A DNA stretch of 64,000 nucleotides from Sphaerisporangium krabiense (GTDB lineage: Bacteria; Actinomycetota; Actinomycetes; Streptosporangiales; Streptosporangiaceae): NCBI RefSeq assembly GCF_014200435.1, contig NZ_JACHBR010000001.1, positions 4,681,501-4,745,500 on the forward strand, written 5' to 3'. Shown one piece after another: positions 40,444 to 49,374 of the stretch; within the stretch, counting starts at the first letter, position 1; the number at the start of each line of letters is the position of its first letter. The position numbers and the translations under genes were made by a program. The notes beneath the pieces were generated by a model, which did no database searches, was not told the origin of the DNA, and saw only the letters and a list, made by a program, of their open reading frames with translations.

Positions 40444-43400
40444 CTCGCCTCCCGATGCCGCACCGGCGTGCGCGCCGGGGCGTCGCCGGCCCCGCCGGAG
40501 TCCGGGGGGAGGGCGGCGAGCGCGTGGGCGAACCCCAGGTGGTCGCGGCTGCCCGCGTAGAACTCCGCCGACCGGTGCACGGCCGGGAGCTCGGTGCTCT
40601 CCGGGATGTGCGGCCGGAACCCGTCGCCGTGGAAGACGTGCGCCGCCCCTGAGCCGGGGCTCCACGCCGTCAGCCGGATCCAGCCGTTGACCACCAGCCG
40701 GTTCAGGTCGGGGTGCGCCCGCAGGATCGCGGTCAGGCGCTCGGGCTCCGCCTCCACGATCAGCAGCAGCCGTACCGGTTCGTGGATCTCGACCATCTGC
40801 CAGGGCAGTCCGGTCCGCAGGTCGGAGGCGTGCCCGTCCATCACCCCCAGCAGGCCCGTGATGTTGTGCGGGAGTTTCGTCCCGCACCCGTAGCCCGCGG
40901 GGTCCACATAGCTGAAGTAGTACTCCAGGTTGATCCCGGCGCAGACCGGCCCGGCCGCGAGCAGGAGACTGGTCAGCAGCTCGCCGGAGGGGTCGCCGTC
41001 CGGATCGTAGGAGACGAGGAAGGCCCGCCGGTCCAGGAAGAGCCCGCGGGTGTGGCGGCGCCGCCCCACAACGCACACCGCGTTCGTGGCGTGCCCGTAC
41101 TCCGGCCGGGGCTGCCCGAGGTCCACGGTGTGGGTCTCGACGTGGGCGAGCGCGTCGTCGGGGGAGAGGTCCAGGGGCGCGGACTCGAAGCGGCGGCACC
41201 GCTCGTGCGCGGCCAGGGCGCACGCGGCGGCCATGGCCCGTTTCGCCCGGTGCAGGTCCGGCCGGGACCGCTCCGGTACCAGATCCTCGTCGTAGTAGGT
41301 CATCGAATCATCGCAGGTGTTGTGGTAGGCGCCCACGAACCAGGTGTTCGAAGGGAGGTCCATCCCCCGTTCGCGCAGGGCCGTCCGCACGGCCGGATGG
41401 TTGGCCATGGCGGCGAAGGCACGCGCGTTCGGGCCGCCGCGCCCGCCGCCGGTGGCGCCGCAGTCATGGGCGGATTCGTGGGGGTTGTTGAGGCTGGACG
41501 AGCCGTGCCCGACCATCAGCACCAGCGGGGACGGGGCGCGGTCCAGCCCCATCGTGCGCAGCGCGGTCCACACGATGCCCGCCATCTCCGGTACGGAGTA
41601 TCCCCGCGACGGGCCGTCATGCCCCTCGCCGTTCTCACCGGCGTGCCCCTCGGCGTGCCCTTCTACCGGGGGCCGCTCGACGACCAGCCGGGTGAGCGGC
41701 CTCGGCGCGCCGGGGCCCAGCCGCCGGGACCAGCGGTGGAACAGCCGGGGCAGCAGGCAGCGGCCGATCAGGACGCCCACGTGGGCGAGCCCGACGCCCA
41801 GGGTGACCAGGCCGCCACGGGCCAGGGTCCTGCTGCCCACGGTGATCGCCATGCTCCAGGCGCCCCATCGGCGGCGGGCGGCGGCGTACCGGCCGGGCCG
41901 CGCCCGCTCCGCCGAGTCCGCGTGTTCCACCGGCTCCTCCAGCACCAGGTGGCGGGGGGTGACGACGACCGGGCACAGCGGGTGCCGCCGTATCTCCTCC
42001 AGCCCCCGGTAGATCATGGCGACCCCGAAGAAGCCGGCGTAGCCGAAGGTCTCCGCCCGGGGGAAGTGCTCCTCCAGGTGGCGGCGGAGGGATTCCTCGC
42101 GTTCGTCGATGCAGAACACCGCCTGGAACAGCGGGGGCGGAGCCGGGCGGGCCGAGACCCGCCGGTGCGCGCCGAGCGCGTCGAGCACCCCCACCCGGTG
42201 GCGCCGCTCATAGGCCAGGTGCAGCAGGCGGCGCCGTTCGACCGTGTCACAGGCCCCGACCGCGGCCAGCCAGGCCGCCGCGTGCTCGGGGTCGGCGAAG
42301 ACCGCCGTGTCGACCGGCATCAGCTGCGCCAGCACGAACGCCTCGTACACCAGCTCCAGATCGGGTCCCGCCGGGGCGCCCGCCCGCCCCGGCGGAGGCG
42401 GGAGCCGGTCGAGGTCGCCGACCGTGGCCTGGGCGCCGAGGTGCCCGCGCGCCGCGTACCGGGCGGCGTACAGGTCGAGGACGAGCTGTACGGCCAGGTA
42501 GTCGATCAACGACGCGGGACGCGGCTCGACCGGGGCGTGGTCGGGACGCTGCTCGAACTGCCGCATCATCCCGGCCCAGCCGCGCAGCGACAGCAGGGTC
42601 GCCTGGATCGCGGCCGCCCAGCCGGACTCGGGCACCGCCAGCTCGGTGAGCGCCCAGGCGACGGTCCGCTCCGCGGTCCAGGACTCCGCCTCCTGCCGCC
42701 GCATCTCGGCGCCCAGACCGCGCAGGAACCGGTCGGGCGGGCCGCCGGACCGGCCGTACAGCCGTCGGAAGGCGCTCAGGAAGCCGCCGTCGCGCTCCGG
42801 CATGGGCCAGTAGGCGACGCCCTGGTCCAGGAAGGCCGCCGACAGGCGGATCAGCAACGGGTGGACGAGCTCGTCGGTGTCCAGGCCGGTGACGGAGAGG
42901 ACCAGGTCGCGGCGCCGCGGTGACCCGTCCTCGTCGCCGGACGTCCGCGGCGCGATCGCCGTCAGCCGGTGCCACAGCCGTTCCAGCAGCTCCCGCTCGA
43001 GCAGGCGGGAGTCCGGCTCCGGCAGCGCGGGCCCGGTCCGGTCGCGGCGCGCCTGGCGCAGCAGCTCGGCGCGGCGCCGCGGGTCGAGCTGATCGGTGAA
43101 CCGGGTGCGCCGGTCGGTCTCGTCGAGCAGCCAGGTCAGCGCGGCACCCCGGGGGACCTCGACGAGGTGGCGCAGCCGCAGGGCGTGGAAACGACGGCGG
43201 GTCGGGCCGCCCGGCACCAGCGGCGGACCGTCGTCGATCCCCGCTTCCGCCACGACGGCGTCGATGTCCTCGGGCCGGATCCGCCCGGAGGCGAGGTGGC
43301 CGGCGAAGGCGGCCTCGCTCTGATAGGGCTCGGTGCCGAACAGCCGCCCGGCGGTGGCGACGGCGTCGTCGAAGGGCAGGTCCTCGAAGGCGTGCAGGGT

Positions 43401-43535
43401 GTTGTGGTGGACGAACGCCTGCAGCGGCCCCTGCTCTGGCAGAAGCGCCGCCGCCTGCCGGACCATGTCCGGTATGTCGGTCGGACGGCCGCAGGACGGC
43501 GGGGCCGCGGTCGCGTTCGCGTTCGCGGGGCTCAC
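40440..43535 (-). CDS. dabA: DabA, DUF2309/UPF0753 zinc protein of inorganic-carbon pump
   Basis: A 1031-residue cytosolic protein. The beta-carbonic-anhydrase-like zinc set is present: C475-x-D477 in FCIDEREESL and H677/C692 in VGHGSSSLNNP and AHDCGAT. The 15-residue H-to-C spacing equals that of the characterised Halothiobacillus protein (H524/C539). GTG at 43535 overlaps the SulP stop. With DabB it should hydrate CO2 to bicarbonate in a direction driven by ion flow. The N-terminus (QAFVHHNTLHAFEDLPF) is family-typical. Confidence 0.92.
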   Translation of the reverse strand: MSPANANATAAPPSCGRPTDIPDMVRQAAALLPEQGPLQAFVHHNTLHAFEDLPFDDAVATAGRLFGTEPYQSEAAFAGHLASGRIRPEDIDAVVAEAGIDDGPPLVPGGPTRRRFHALRLRHLVEVPRGAALTWLLDETDRRTRFTDQLDPRRRAELLRQARRDRTGPALPEPDSRLLERELLERLWHRLTAIAPRTSGDEDGSPRRRDLVLSVTGLDTDELVHPLLIRLSAAFLDQGVAYWPMPERDGGFLSAFRRLYGRSGGPPDRFLRGLGAEMRRQEAESWTAERTVAWALTELAVPESGWAAAIQATLLSLRGWAGMMRQFEQRPDHAPVEPRPASLIDYLAVQLVLDLYAARYAARGHLGAQATVGDLDRLPPPPGRAGAPAGPDLELVYEAFVLAQLMPVDTAVFADPEHAAAWLAAVGACDTVERRRLLHLAYERRHRVGVLDALGAHRRVSARPAPPPLFQAVFCIDEREESLRRHLEEHFPRAETFGYAGFFGVAMIYRGLEEIRRHPLCPVVVTPRHLVLEEPVEHADSAERARPGRYAAARRRWGAWSMAITVGSRTLARGGLVTLGVGLAHVGVLIGRCLLPRLFHRWSRRLGPGAPRPLTRLVVERPPVEGHAEGHAGENGEGHDGPSRGYSVPEMAGIVWTALRTMGLDRAPSPLVLMVGHGSSSLNNPHESAHDCGATGGGRGGPNARAFAAMANHPAVRTALRERGMDLPSNTWFVGAYHNTCDDSMTYYDEDLVPERSRPDLHRAKRAMAAACALAAHERCRRFESAPLDLSPDDALAHVETHTVDLGQPRPEYGHATNAVCVVGRRRHTRGLFLDRRAFLVSYDPDGDPSGELLTSLLLAAGPVCAGINLEYYFSYVDPAGYGCGTKLPHNITGLLGVMDGHASDLRTGLPWQMVEIHEPVRLLLIVEAEPERLTAILRAHPDLNRLVVNGWIRLTAWSPGSGAAHVFHGDGFRPHIPESTELPAVHRSAEFYAGSRDHLGFAHALAALPPDSGGAGDAPARTPVRHREAR

Positions 43536-45166
43536 ACGCGCCTCCGGCGCCGGGTGGCGTGCGGGTGGGACGAGACGGGGCGGAGCCGGTCGAGCCCGGT
43601 GACGGTGAGGGTGGTGGCGGGCCACTCCCGGGACATCGTGTCGACTCCCGCCAGGAAGGTGTGGTCCACCACGGCGGCGTCGCCTACGTCGACGATGACG
43701 TCGGTGAGCGGGCCCTCGGCCCCGGCGAGGTTGACCGTGCGCCGCAGCGGGAGCAGCGTGGTGAAGACGGCGGCACGGGGGATGCGGACGTGCAGGGTCT
43801 GCCCGGTGCGGGTCGCCTCCGCGCGGGGGCGGAGGAAGGCGGGGACGGGGACGCCGCGCAGCAGGTGCAGGACGAGCTTGAGGGCGAGTCCGGCGGCGAC
43901 CCCCATGAGCAGGTCGGTGGCGAGCGTGACGAGCAGCGTGGTCAGGAACAGGGCGAGCTGGTCCAGGCCGATCCGCCGCGCGCGCAGGAACTCGCGCGGG
44001 GAGGCGAGCCGGGTGCCCGTGTAGACCAGCATGGCGGCCAGAACGGCCAGCGGGATGGTCTGGAGCAGCCCGGGGACCAGGGCGACGAACAGCAGCAGGA
44101 AGGCGCCGTGGGAGAAGTTGGACCAGCGGGAGGTGGCGCCGGCGTCGACGTTGGCCCTGCTCCGGACGATCTCCGAGATCATCGGCAGGCCGCCGATCAG
44201 GGCCGAGAGCAGGTTGCCGGTGCCGAGGGCGAGCAGGTCGCGGTTGAGGTCGGAGGACCGCTTGAGCGGGTCCATGGAGTCGACCGCGATCACGGTGAGG
44301 GTGGACTCGATGGTGCCGATCAGGGCGAACATCACCACGTACTTCAGTGACGTCGCGGTGAGGATCACCGAGAAGTCAGGGAAGGCGACGGCGTCGAGCA
44401 GGGTGCCGGGGAGACGGACGAGGTACTCCGGCCCCAGGTGGTGCACGGTGGACGCGAACCGGTAGTCGTGCGGCGTCGCCAGGCCGAACCACAGGCCGAG
44501 CGGTACGGTCACGGCCAGCACGATCAGCGGCGCCGGTACGGTACGTGCCCACCTGGCCCGGATCAGCGGCATGCCGAACATGATCACGAGGGCCACCCCG
44601 CCCAGCAGCAGGATGCGCGGGTTGGCGTTGACGAGGCTGTGCGGGATCTCGGCGAGCAGCCCCAGGGGGTCCGTGTGCCGGGGCTTGACGCCCAGCGCGA
44701 CGTGCGCCTGCTTGGAGATGATGATGACCCCGATGGCGGCGAGCATGCCGTGCACGACCGACGGGGACATGGCCACGCCGACGGTGGCCACCCGGCACAG
44801 GGCGAAGAGGATCTGTACGGCGGCGGCGACGACGCCGACGGCGAGCGCCCGGCGGTACCCGACGGCGCCGCCGCCGAGCTCCTGGACCGCGCCCAGCGCG
44901 ATCACGATCAGGCCGGCGGCGGGCCCCTTGATGGTCAGCGGCGCGCTGCCGAGCAGGCTGACCAGGACGCCGCCGACGATGGCCGTCAGGACACCGGCGA
45001 CCGGCGGGAACCCGCTGGCCAGCGCGATCCCCAGGCAGAGCGGGAGCGCGATGAGGAAGACCAGGAAACCGGACTTGACATCCGCCTTCGGAAAGCCGCT
45101 CGGGGAGGGACGCCCGGGTGCGGCCGGTGGGGCGTCATGGGTCTGTACGCGGTGTGGTTCGGACAT
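43532..45166 (-). CDS. SulP-family anion (bicarbonate/sulfate) transporter
   Basis: A 544-residue SulP permease. GFLVFLIALPLCLGIALASGFPPVAG opens a 14-span domain; SLLGSAPLTIKGPAAG and IGGLPMISEIVRSRANVDAGATSRWSNFSHG are the conserved core. The C-terminus holds a short STAS-like domain (VDVGDAAVVDHTFLAGVD). It is the first gene of the minus-strand operon with dabA, so bicarbonate is the most likely substrate (compare BicA), although sulfate cannot be excluded. The ATG at 45166 has a weak ribosome site. Confidence 0.87.
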   Translation of the reverse strand: MSEPHRVQTHDAPPAAPGRPSPSGFPKADVKSGFLVFLIALPLCLGIALASGFPPVAGVLTAIVGGVLVSLLGSAPLTIKGPAAGLIVIALGAVQELGGGAVGYRRALAVGVVAAAVQILFALCRVATVGVAMSPSVVHGMLAAIGVIIISKQAHVALGVKPRHTDPLGLLAEIPHSLVNANPRILLLGGVALVIMFGMPLIRARWARTVPAPLIVLAVTVPLGLWFGLATPHDYRFASTVHHLGPEYLVRLPGTLLDAVAFPDFSVILTATSLKYVVMFALIGTIESTLTVIAVDSMDPLKRSSDLNRDLLALGTGNLLSALIGGLPMISEIVRSRANVDAGATSRWSNFSHGAFLLLFVALVPGLLQTIPLAVLAAMLVYTGTRLASPREFLRARRIGLDQLALFLTTLLVTLATDLLMGVAAGLALKLVLHLLRGVPVPAFLRPRAEATRTGQTLHVRIPRAAVFTTLLPLRRTVNLAGAEGPLTDVIVDVGDAAVVDHTFLAGVDTMSREWPATTLTVTGLDRLRPVSSHPHATRRRRRV

Positions 45167-45242
45167 CTTCTGCGGTCCTCACATGGCAGGGACGATCCAC
45201 CCCGGCCACACGCTGGGCGGGGGGTAGCACGGCGGAGACCGC

Positions 45243-45773
45243 CTAGAGGCGGCGTCCGGCACACGGGGGACCGCGGGCCCCCGCTGTTTCCGGACAGGTG
45301 TCCGCCAGCCCCGTGTGGTGGGCCGTAACCGTGTCGTCCCGCTCCGGGGGGTGAATCTCACCGGCCCCGGCGTGCTGCAGCTTGTCGTCGCCGTCGGAGA
45401 AGTCGTTCGTGGACGCGCTCAGGCCGTCGCCGCAGGCCGTGGCGAGCCGCCACCCGATCGGCCCGCCGTACCCGTCCGCCACCTCCACCCGATCGGCTCC
45501 CCGGGCCGCCGGGGTGTCCCCGAGCACCGGGGGATGCGCGGGGGCGGCGCAGGGGGCCGCCGAGGAGGAGAGGCGCAGGTGGATGTCGGGAGTGTCCTGG
45601 GCGGCGGCGCCGATGGCCCCCATGATCAGCAGCAGTGCCGCCACCGCCGTCGCCAGCACCGTCGCCGGCGCCGTCACCGGGAGTGCCGCCGCACGGCGCG
45701 GCGTCCGGGACCCGAGCCGCGGACGGGCTCCGAAGGCCCCGGAGAACGGGGATGTGGAAGGCGATGGTGTCAC
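45243..45773 (-). CDS. hypothetical secreted or membrane-anchored protein
   Basis: A 176-residue frame with strong GC at third positions, starting GTG at 45773. A basic, Pro-rich N-terminus is followed by one hydrophobic segment (VLATAVAALLLIMGAIGAAAQ, about residues 38-58) that could be an uncleaved signal anchor or a signal peptide. The outside part has four Cys and acidic stretches (NDFSDGDDKLQHAG). It lies 76 bp upstream of the SulP gene and may be in the same transcript. I do not recognise it. Confidence 0.5.
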   Translation of the reverse strand: MTPSPSTSPFSGAFGARPRLGSRTPRRAAALPVTAPATVLATAVAALLLIMGAIGAAAQDTPDIHLRLSSSAAPCAAPAHPPVLGDTPAARGADRVEVADGYGGPIGWRLATACGDGLSASTNDFSDGDDKLQHAGAGEIHPPERDDTVTAHHTGLADTCPETAGARGPPCAGRRL

Positions 45774-46563
45774 TCTGGTTCCGGGCCACAGATCCTGGTA
45801 ATAGGGGGGTGAGGTGAAGCCTCATGATTGATCCAGAAGACCAGAAAAAAGGTCAAGAAGTACGAAGTGTGATTGATTGACCCCCGCATGTGACCGCGTG
45901 TGGGCGGCAACCCCTGGCGAGCTGCGCGAACTCGCCGCTGACCTGCTCTTTCCCGCCTGACCTCACCGTGACTTTCCGTAAACGACGCAGGTCAAGTTCG
46001 GGGAAGCGTTATGTGAATGTGATGTTGATTCGGCGGGGCGGGTATCGCTCATTCGGGTGGAAATAATATTTATCCTGGACTTTCCAGGCTTCTCCCTATA
46101 ACGGGGTTATGAACGATTTCCTGGACATAACGCGAATACCCAACATGGGAGAGGGGGGCTCCGCCGGCGCCCGGAGAGACGTGAGCCAGACCGCGGTCAC
46201 GCCGGGAGCGGCCCCGGCGCGCTCACCCGCGCCGCCTTCGGCGGCACGGCTCGGGGGGCTTTCGGACCGGTGTCTTCCTTCGCCACTCTGTCGCTCCGCT
46301 CCTGCGTTCTTCAGTCCAGACACCGGCGTCCCCCTCGCGGCCCACTAGAGGCCGATCTTGGGTGGGGTGGCCTTACCGGGAACCGTTCCGCCGGGGCGGG
46401 GTGTGGGACGGGCGACTATCGCGAGGTTGTCCGCGTCAGGACTGGTTGTGGCTTGGGCGCGCCGCCGGCTGGACTGAGGAGAGGGAGCGTGACGACCGAA
46501 CGACGAGGAAAGCCGGTAGCTCGAAGGCACCCCACCGTCCTGGCCATCACCGTCCTGGCCCCT
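45774..46563. other. 790-bp region without a supported gene
   Basis: The base composition drops (AT-rich words such as AAATAATATTTAT near 46060) before rising again. Short open frames (46109-46348, 46270-46590) have no ribosome site, family motif or consistent third-position bias. It probably holds the promoter of the 45.8 to 37.7 kb operon at its left and flanking sequence of the IS element at its right. Confidence 0.5.
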
Positions 46564-47979
46564 GGTCACGTCCAGCGAAGTGGTGTATGAGTCAGTCTTC
46601 GCGTGATCTGTTTCTGCAGGTTAAGCGGTGAGTGTGTCGGGGAGTCGATGCGTGGTCGGCGTGTCGCCGTGGATGAGTTTCAGTCGTGCTTTGGCCAGGA
46701 CTTCCACGCCCATGTAGCGGCGGGCTTCGCTCCATTCGTCGGTCTGTTCCGACAGCACCGCGCCGATGAGGCGGATGATGGCGGGCCGGTCGGGGAAGAT
46801 GCCGACGACGTCGGTGCGGCGGCGGATCTCCTTGTTCAGCCGTTCCTGGGGGTTGTTGAACCAGATCTGTTTCCAGATCTCTTTGGGGAAGGCAGCGAAG
46901 GCCAGCAGGTCCTCGCGGGAGGTCTCCAGGTGATCGGCGGCGGCTGGGTACTTGGTGGCCAGAGCGTCGATGACCCACTGGTGCTGGGCGAGCACGGCTT
47001 CGGGACCGTCTTGGTCGAAGATGGTGCGTACCAGGGTGGCGACCCAGGGCTGGGCGGATTTGGGGACGCAGGTGAGCAGGTTGCGCAGGTAGTGGGTGCG
47101 GCAACGCTGCCAGGACGCTCCTGGCAGGCAGGCGCCGATGGCGTCCACCAGCCCGGCGTGTGCGTCGGAGATGACCAGGTGGACCCCGGACAGGCCGCGG
47201 GCGACCAGGCCGCGCAAGAAGGACAGCCAGCCGGCGCCGTCTTCACGGCTGCTGATCTCCAGGCCGAGGATCTCCCGCTGCCCGTTGGCGTTGACGGCGG
47301 TGGCGACCAGGACGTGCACGTTGATGATCCGGCCGCCTTCTCGGACTTTCTGGGTCAGGGCGTCCAGCCACAGGAAGGTGTAAGGCCCGGCGTCCAGGGT
47401 GCGGGTCCGGAACGCCTCGACCTGGGTGTCCAGGGTCTTGGCCATCTGACTGACCTGGCTTTTGGAGATGCCGGTGATGCCCAGTTGCTCGACCAGCTTG
47501 TCCACCCGGCGGGTGGAGACTCCCAGCAGGTAGGAGGTGGCCACGACGCTGATGAGCGCCTGCTCGGCCCGGCGGCGGCGCTCCAGCAGCCAGTCGGGGA
47601 AGTAGGACCCCTGCCGGAGCGGGATCGCCAGCTCGACGGTGCCGGCCCGAGTATCCCAGTCACGGGTGCGATATCCGTTGCGGGAGTTGGTGCGCTCGCT
47701 GCTGCGCTCGCCGTATCCGGCCCCGCACCGGCTGTCGGCCTCGGCCGACATCAACGCTTCGGCCATGGTCTTCACCATGGATCGCAACAGATCCGGATCC
47801 TGCTGTTCGATCTGCTTCGCCAACCAGCCGGCGGGGTCCACACTGTCGTTCACGGCCATCGCCTTGTTCTCCTTCGGTCTTGATCGCAATCACGAAGGAT
47901 CACGCGATGGCCGTCCTCATTTCACGACGCCACGCTTGTCATCAGGGGAAACTCTTACACCACGTCCGTGGACGCAACC
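46564..47979 (-). mobile_element. IS256-family insertion sequence
   Basis: About 1.4 kb with one transposase gene. The ends are inverted repeats: 46569-46592 and the complement of 47951-47974 match at 20 of 24 positions, sharing CGTCCA, GTGGTGTA and GAGT. A further GGT match places the tips at about 46564 and 47979. No 8- or 9-base target duplication is seen at these tips, so the element may have lost one flank by recombination, or the tips lie slightly elsewhere. Confidence 0.8.
46621..47859 (-). CDS. IS256-family (mutator-type) transposase
   Basis: A 412-residue DDE transposase, full length. Catalytic residues can be placed in FLWLDALTQKV (D), LVISDAHAGLVDAIG (D) and WFNNPQERLNKEIRRRTDVV (E), and CRTHYLRNLL is typical. 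The ATG at 47859 follows AAGGAGAAC; a longer frame to 47889 is unlikely to be used. No frameshift or early stop is seen, so the element may still be active. Confidence 0.93.
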   Translation of the reverse strand: MAVNDSVDPAGWLAKQIEQQDPDLLRSMVKTMAEALMSAEADSRCGAGYGERSSERTNSRNGYRTRDWDTRAGTVELAIPLRQGSYFPDWLLERRRRAEQALISVVATSYLLGVSTRRVDKLVEQLGITGISKSQVSQMAKTLDTQVEAFRTRTLDAGPYTFLWLDALTQKVREGGRIINVHVLVATAVNANGQREILGLEISSREDGAGWLSFLRGLVARGLSGVHLVISDAHAGLVDAIGACLPGASWQRCRTHYLRNLLTCVPKSAQPWVATLVRTIFDQDGPEAVLAQHQWVIDALATKYPAAADHLETSREDLLAFAAFPKEIWKQIWFNNPQERLNKEIRRRTDVVGIFPDRPAIIRLIGAVLSEQTDEWSEARRYMGVEVLAKARLKLIHGDTPTTHRLPDTLTA

Positions 47980-48224
47980 CCGACCTATGCCAGCACCCGC
48001 AACTTACGCCTCACACCTTCATGATGAGCCCATGCATGGTGGATAGAGCGAACCTTCGCCGCTTAAAGCGTCCTTCGAGTGAGGCATCACAGCGGACCAC
48101 GTCCGGATTGAACAGGGGTTCAGACGCAGCGTGGCGCCACGCCCGCCATATAGACCTTGCTACCAAGTTGGACTATCGTCTGTAGCTGCACAAATGGCTC
48201 ACGGCGGAGCAGGCCAGTGCCATT

Positions 48225-48350
48225 ATGGACAACCACGTCCAAGCCGACGCAGTGCGCCAGGAATTGGACGAGACGCGCTACCCGGCGTATCTCGCCCGAG
48301 GGCGTGCGGTCAAGCACACGGCGCTGAAGGAGTCGGGCCCATGCGAGTGA
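48225..48350 (+). CDS. possible 41-residue ORF coupled to HNH gene
   Basis: From ATG 48225 a 41-codon frame (MDNHVQADAVRQELDETRYP...) runs 10 bases into the HNH gene, which places the ribosome site of the nuclease (GAAGGAG) inside it. The frame is open upstream only to a TAG at 48182, so it may be the remnant of a longer gene or a true small protein. The region from 47980 to 48224 holds nothing else that I can support. Confidence 0.35.
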   Translation: MDNHVQADAVRQELDETRYPAYLARGRAVKHTALKESGPCE

Positions 48351-49345
48351 TCATGCAGCCAGCCAGCCTGGCCACTCCATCGGTACGCCAACACTACGAC
48401 GACACCATCAAGAGCCCGGTCCTTCTTGCCGATCACGCCGATGTCCTGGGTGTCGACCTACAGTGGCTCCAGCAACTTCACCCTTCGGGCAGCGCTCCGA
48501 TGTGGGGCATGACGCCCGGCAAAAAGAACGTCAACGTCGGCAAGTACCGTAAGCTCCGCCCGGGCGACTACGTCTTCTTCTACGGTCAAAAGCGTCTCTA
48601 TCTCGGCGGGTTGGTGACCTACACGTTCCACAACCCCGCGCTGGCGCGCCGCCTGTGGGGGCAGGACGACGAGGGCCAGACGTGGGAGTTCATGTACGCT
48701 CTCGACGACCTTCGCGGCTGCAACATCCCCATTGAGGACGTCCGCCAAGCTCTGCCCACAGTCGGACCCGGCTGGTTCGTGCAGAACCCTTACGTTGCGG
48801 AGGGTGTGGCGGCGGATAATCTGATCGACCTCGCCCAGGTCGCCATCGGTGACGTAGCCCTTCTCCCTTCGGACACCGTGATACTTCATGATGACGAAGC
48901 CACCGAGGCACCCGCCTTCAGCGGCGAGCTTGAGCGCCAGGTCCAGCAAGTCAGCCGTGGCGAGCAAACCCGACTGAAGCGATTCCTGCTGCCCGGTGCC
49001 ACCGGGATCTGCGCGTTGTGTGGCCGCACCTTCGAGCGCCGGTTTCTCGTTGCCGCGCATATCAAGAAGCGGACCCACTGCACCGAGTCGGAGCGCCGCG
49101 ATCTGGCCAATGTCGCGATGCTCAACTGCATCCTCGGCTGCGACGCCCTTTACGAGCATGGCTACGTGGCCGTGGGTCCGGGAGGAACGCTCCTCATCAG
49201 CCCAGCTGCGCTGCGCGAGCCGAGCGTCAGGTCGCATGTCGAGCTGCACCTGAAGGGCCGGCTCACACACTGGTGGAGCCAGATGCGCGAGCCGTATTTC
49301 GCCTGGCACCGCGACCGCATCTTCCGCACCGAGATTCCCGCCTGA
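48341..49345 (+). CDS. HNH nuclease with N-terminal EVE/PUA-like domain
   Basis: A 334-residue protein with an AT-richer codon pattern than the chromosome around it. The first 170 residues resemble an EVE/PUA-type domain (KYRKLRPGDYVFFYGQKRLY then GGLVTYTFHNPALARRLWG), a fold that reads modified bases. The C-terminus is an HNH nuclease: GICALCGRTF, the catalytic His in LVAAHIKKR and LNCILGCDALYEHGYV. Such fusions are typical of modification-dependent restriction enzymes. It precedes a DUF2075 helicase by 29 bp, suggesting a two-gene anti-phage module (inference). Confidence 0.78.
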   Translation: MRVIMQPASLATPSVRQHYDDTIKSPVLLADHADVLGVDLQWLQQLHPSGSAPMWGMTPGKKNVNVGKYRKLRPGDYVFFYGQKRLYLGGLVTYTFHNPALARRLWGQDDEGQTWEFMYALDDLRGCNIPIEDVRQALPTVGPGWFVQNPYVAEGVAADNLIDLAQVAIGDVALLPSDTVILHDDEATEAPAFSGELERQVQQVSRGEQTRLKRFLLPGATGICALCGRTFERRFLVAAHIKKRTHCTESERRDLANVAMLNCILGCDALYEHGYVAVGPGGTLLISPAALREPSVRSHVELHLKGRLTHWWSQMREPYFAWHRDRIFRTEIPA

Positions 49346-49374
49346 GCAACGAGCCTTGATCCGGAGCACAATCC

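Noticed and set aside
38345..40560. Long plus-strand frames opposite the DabB-type subunits
   Set aside because: They read as Gly/Arg/Gln-rich shadows; the minus strand encodes clear membrane proteins with coupled starts.
45315..45817. Plus-strand frames over the hypothetical secreted protein
   Set aside because: The minus frame has a proper hydrophobic segment and better third-position GC; the plus frames have neither.
46109..46348. 79-codon frame MNDFLDITRIPN...
   Set aside because: Starts plausibly, but the rest is low-complexity and no ribosome site is present.
46603..47883. 426-codon plus-strand frame across the IS256 transposase
   Set aside because: Antisense shadow; the transposase has its catalytic motifs and a ribosome site on the minus strand.
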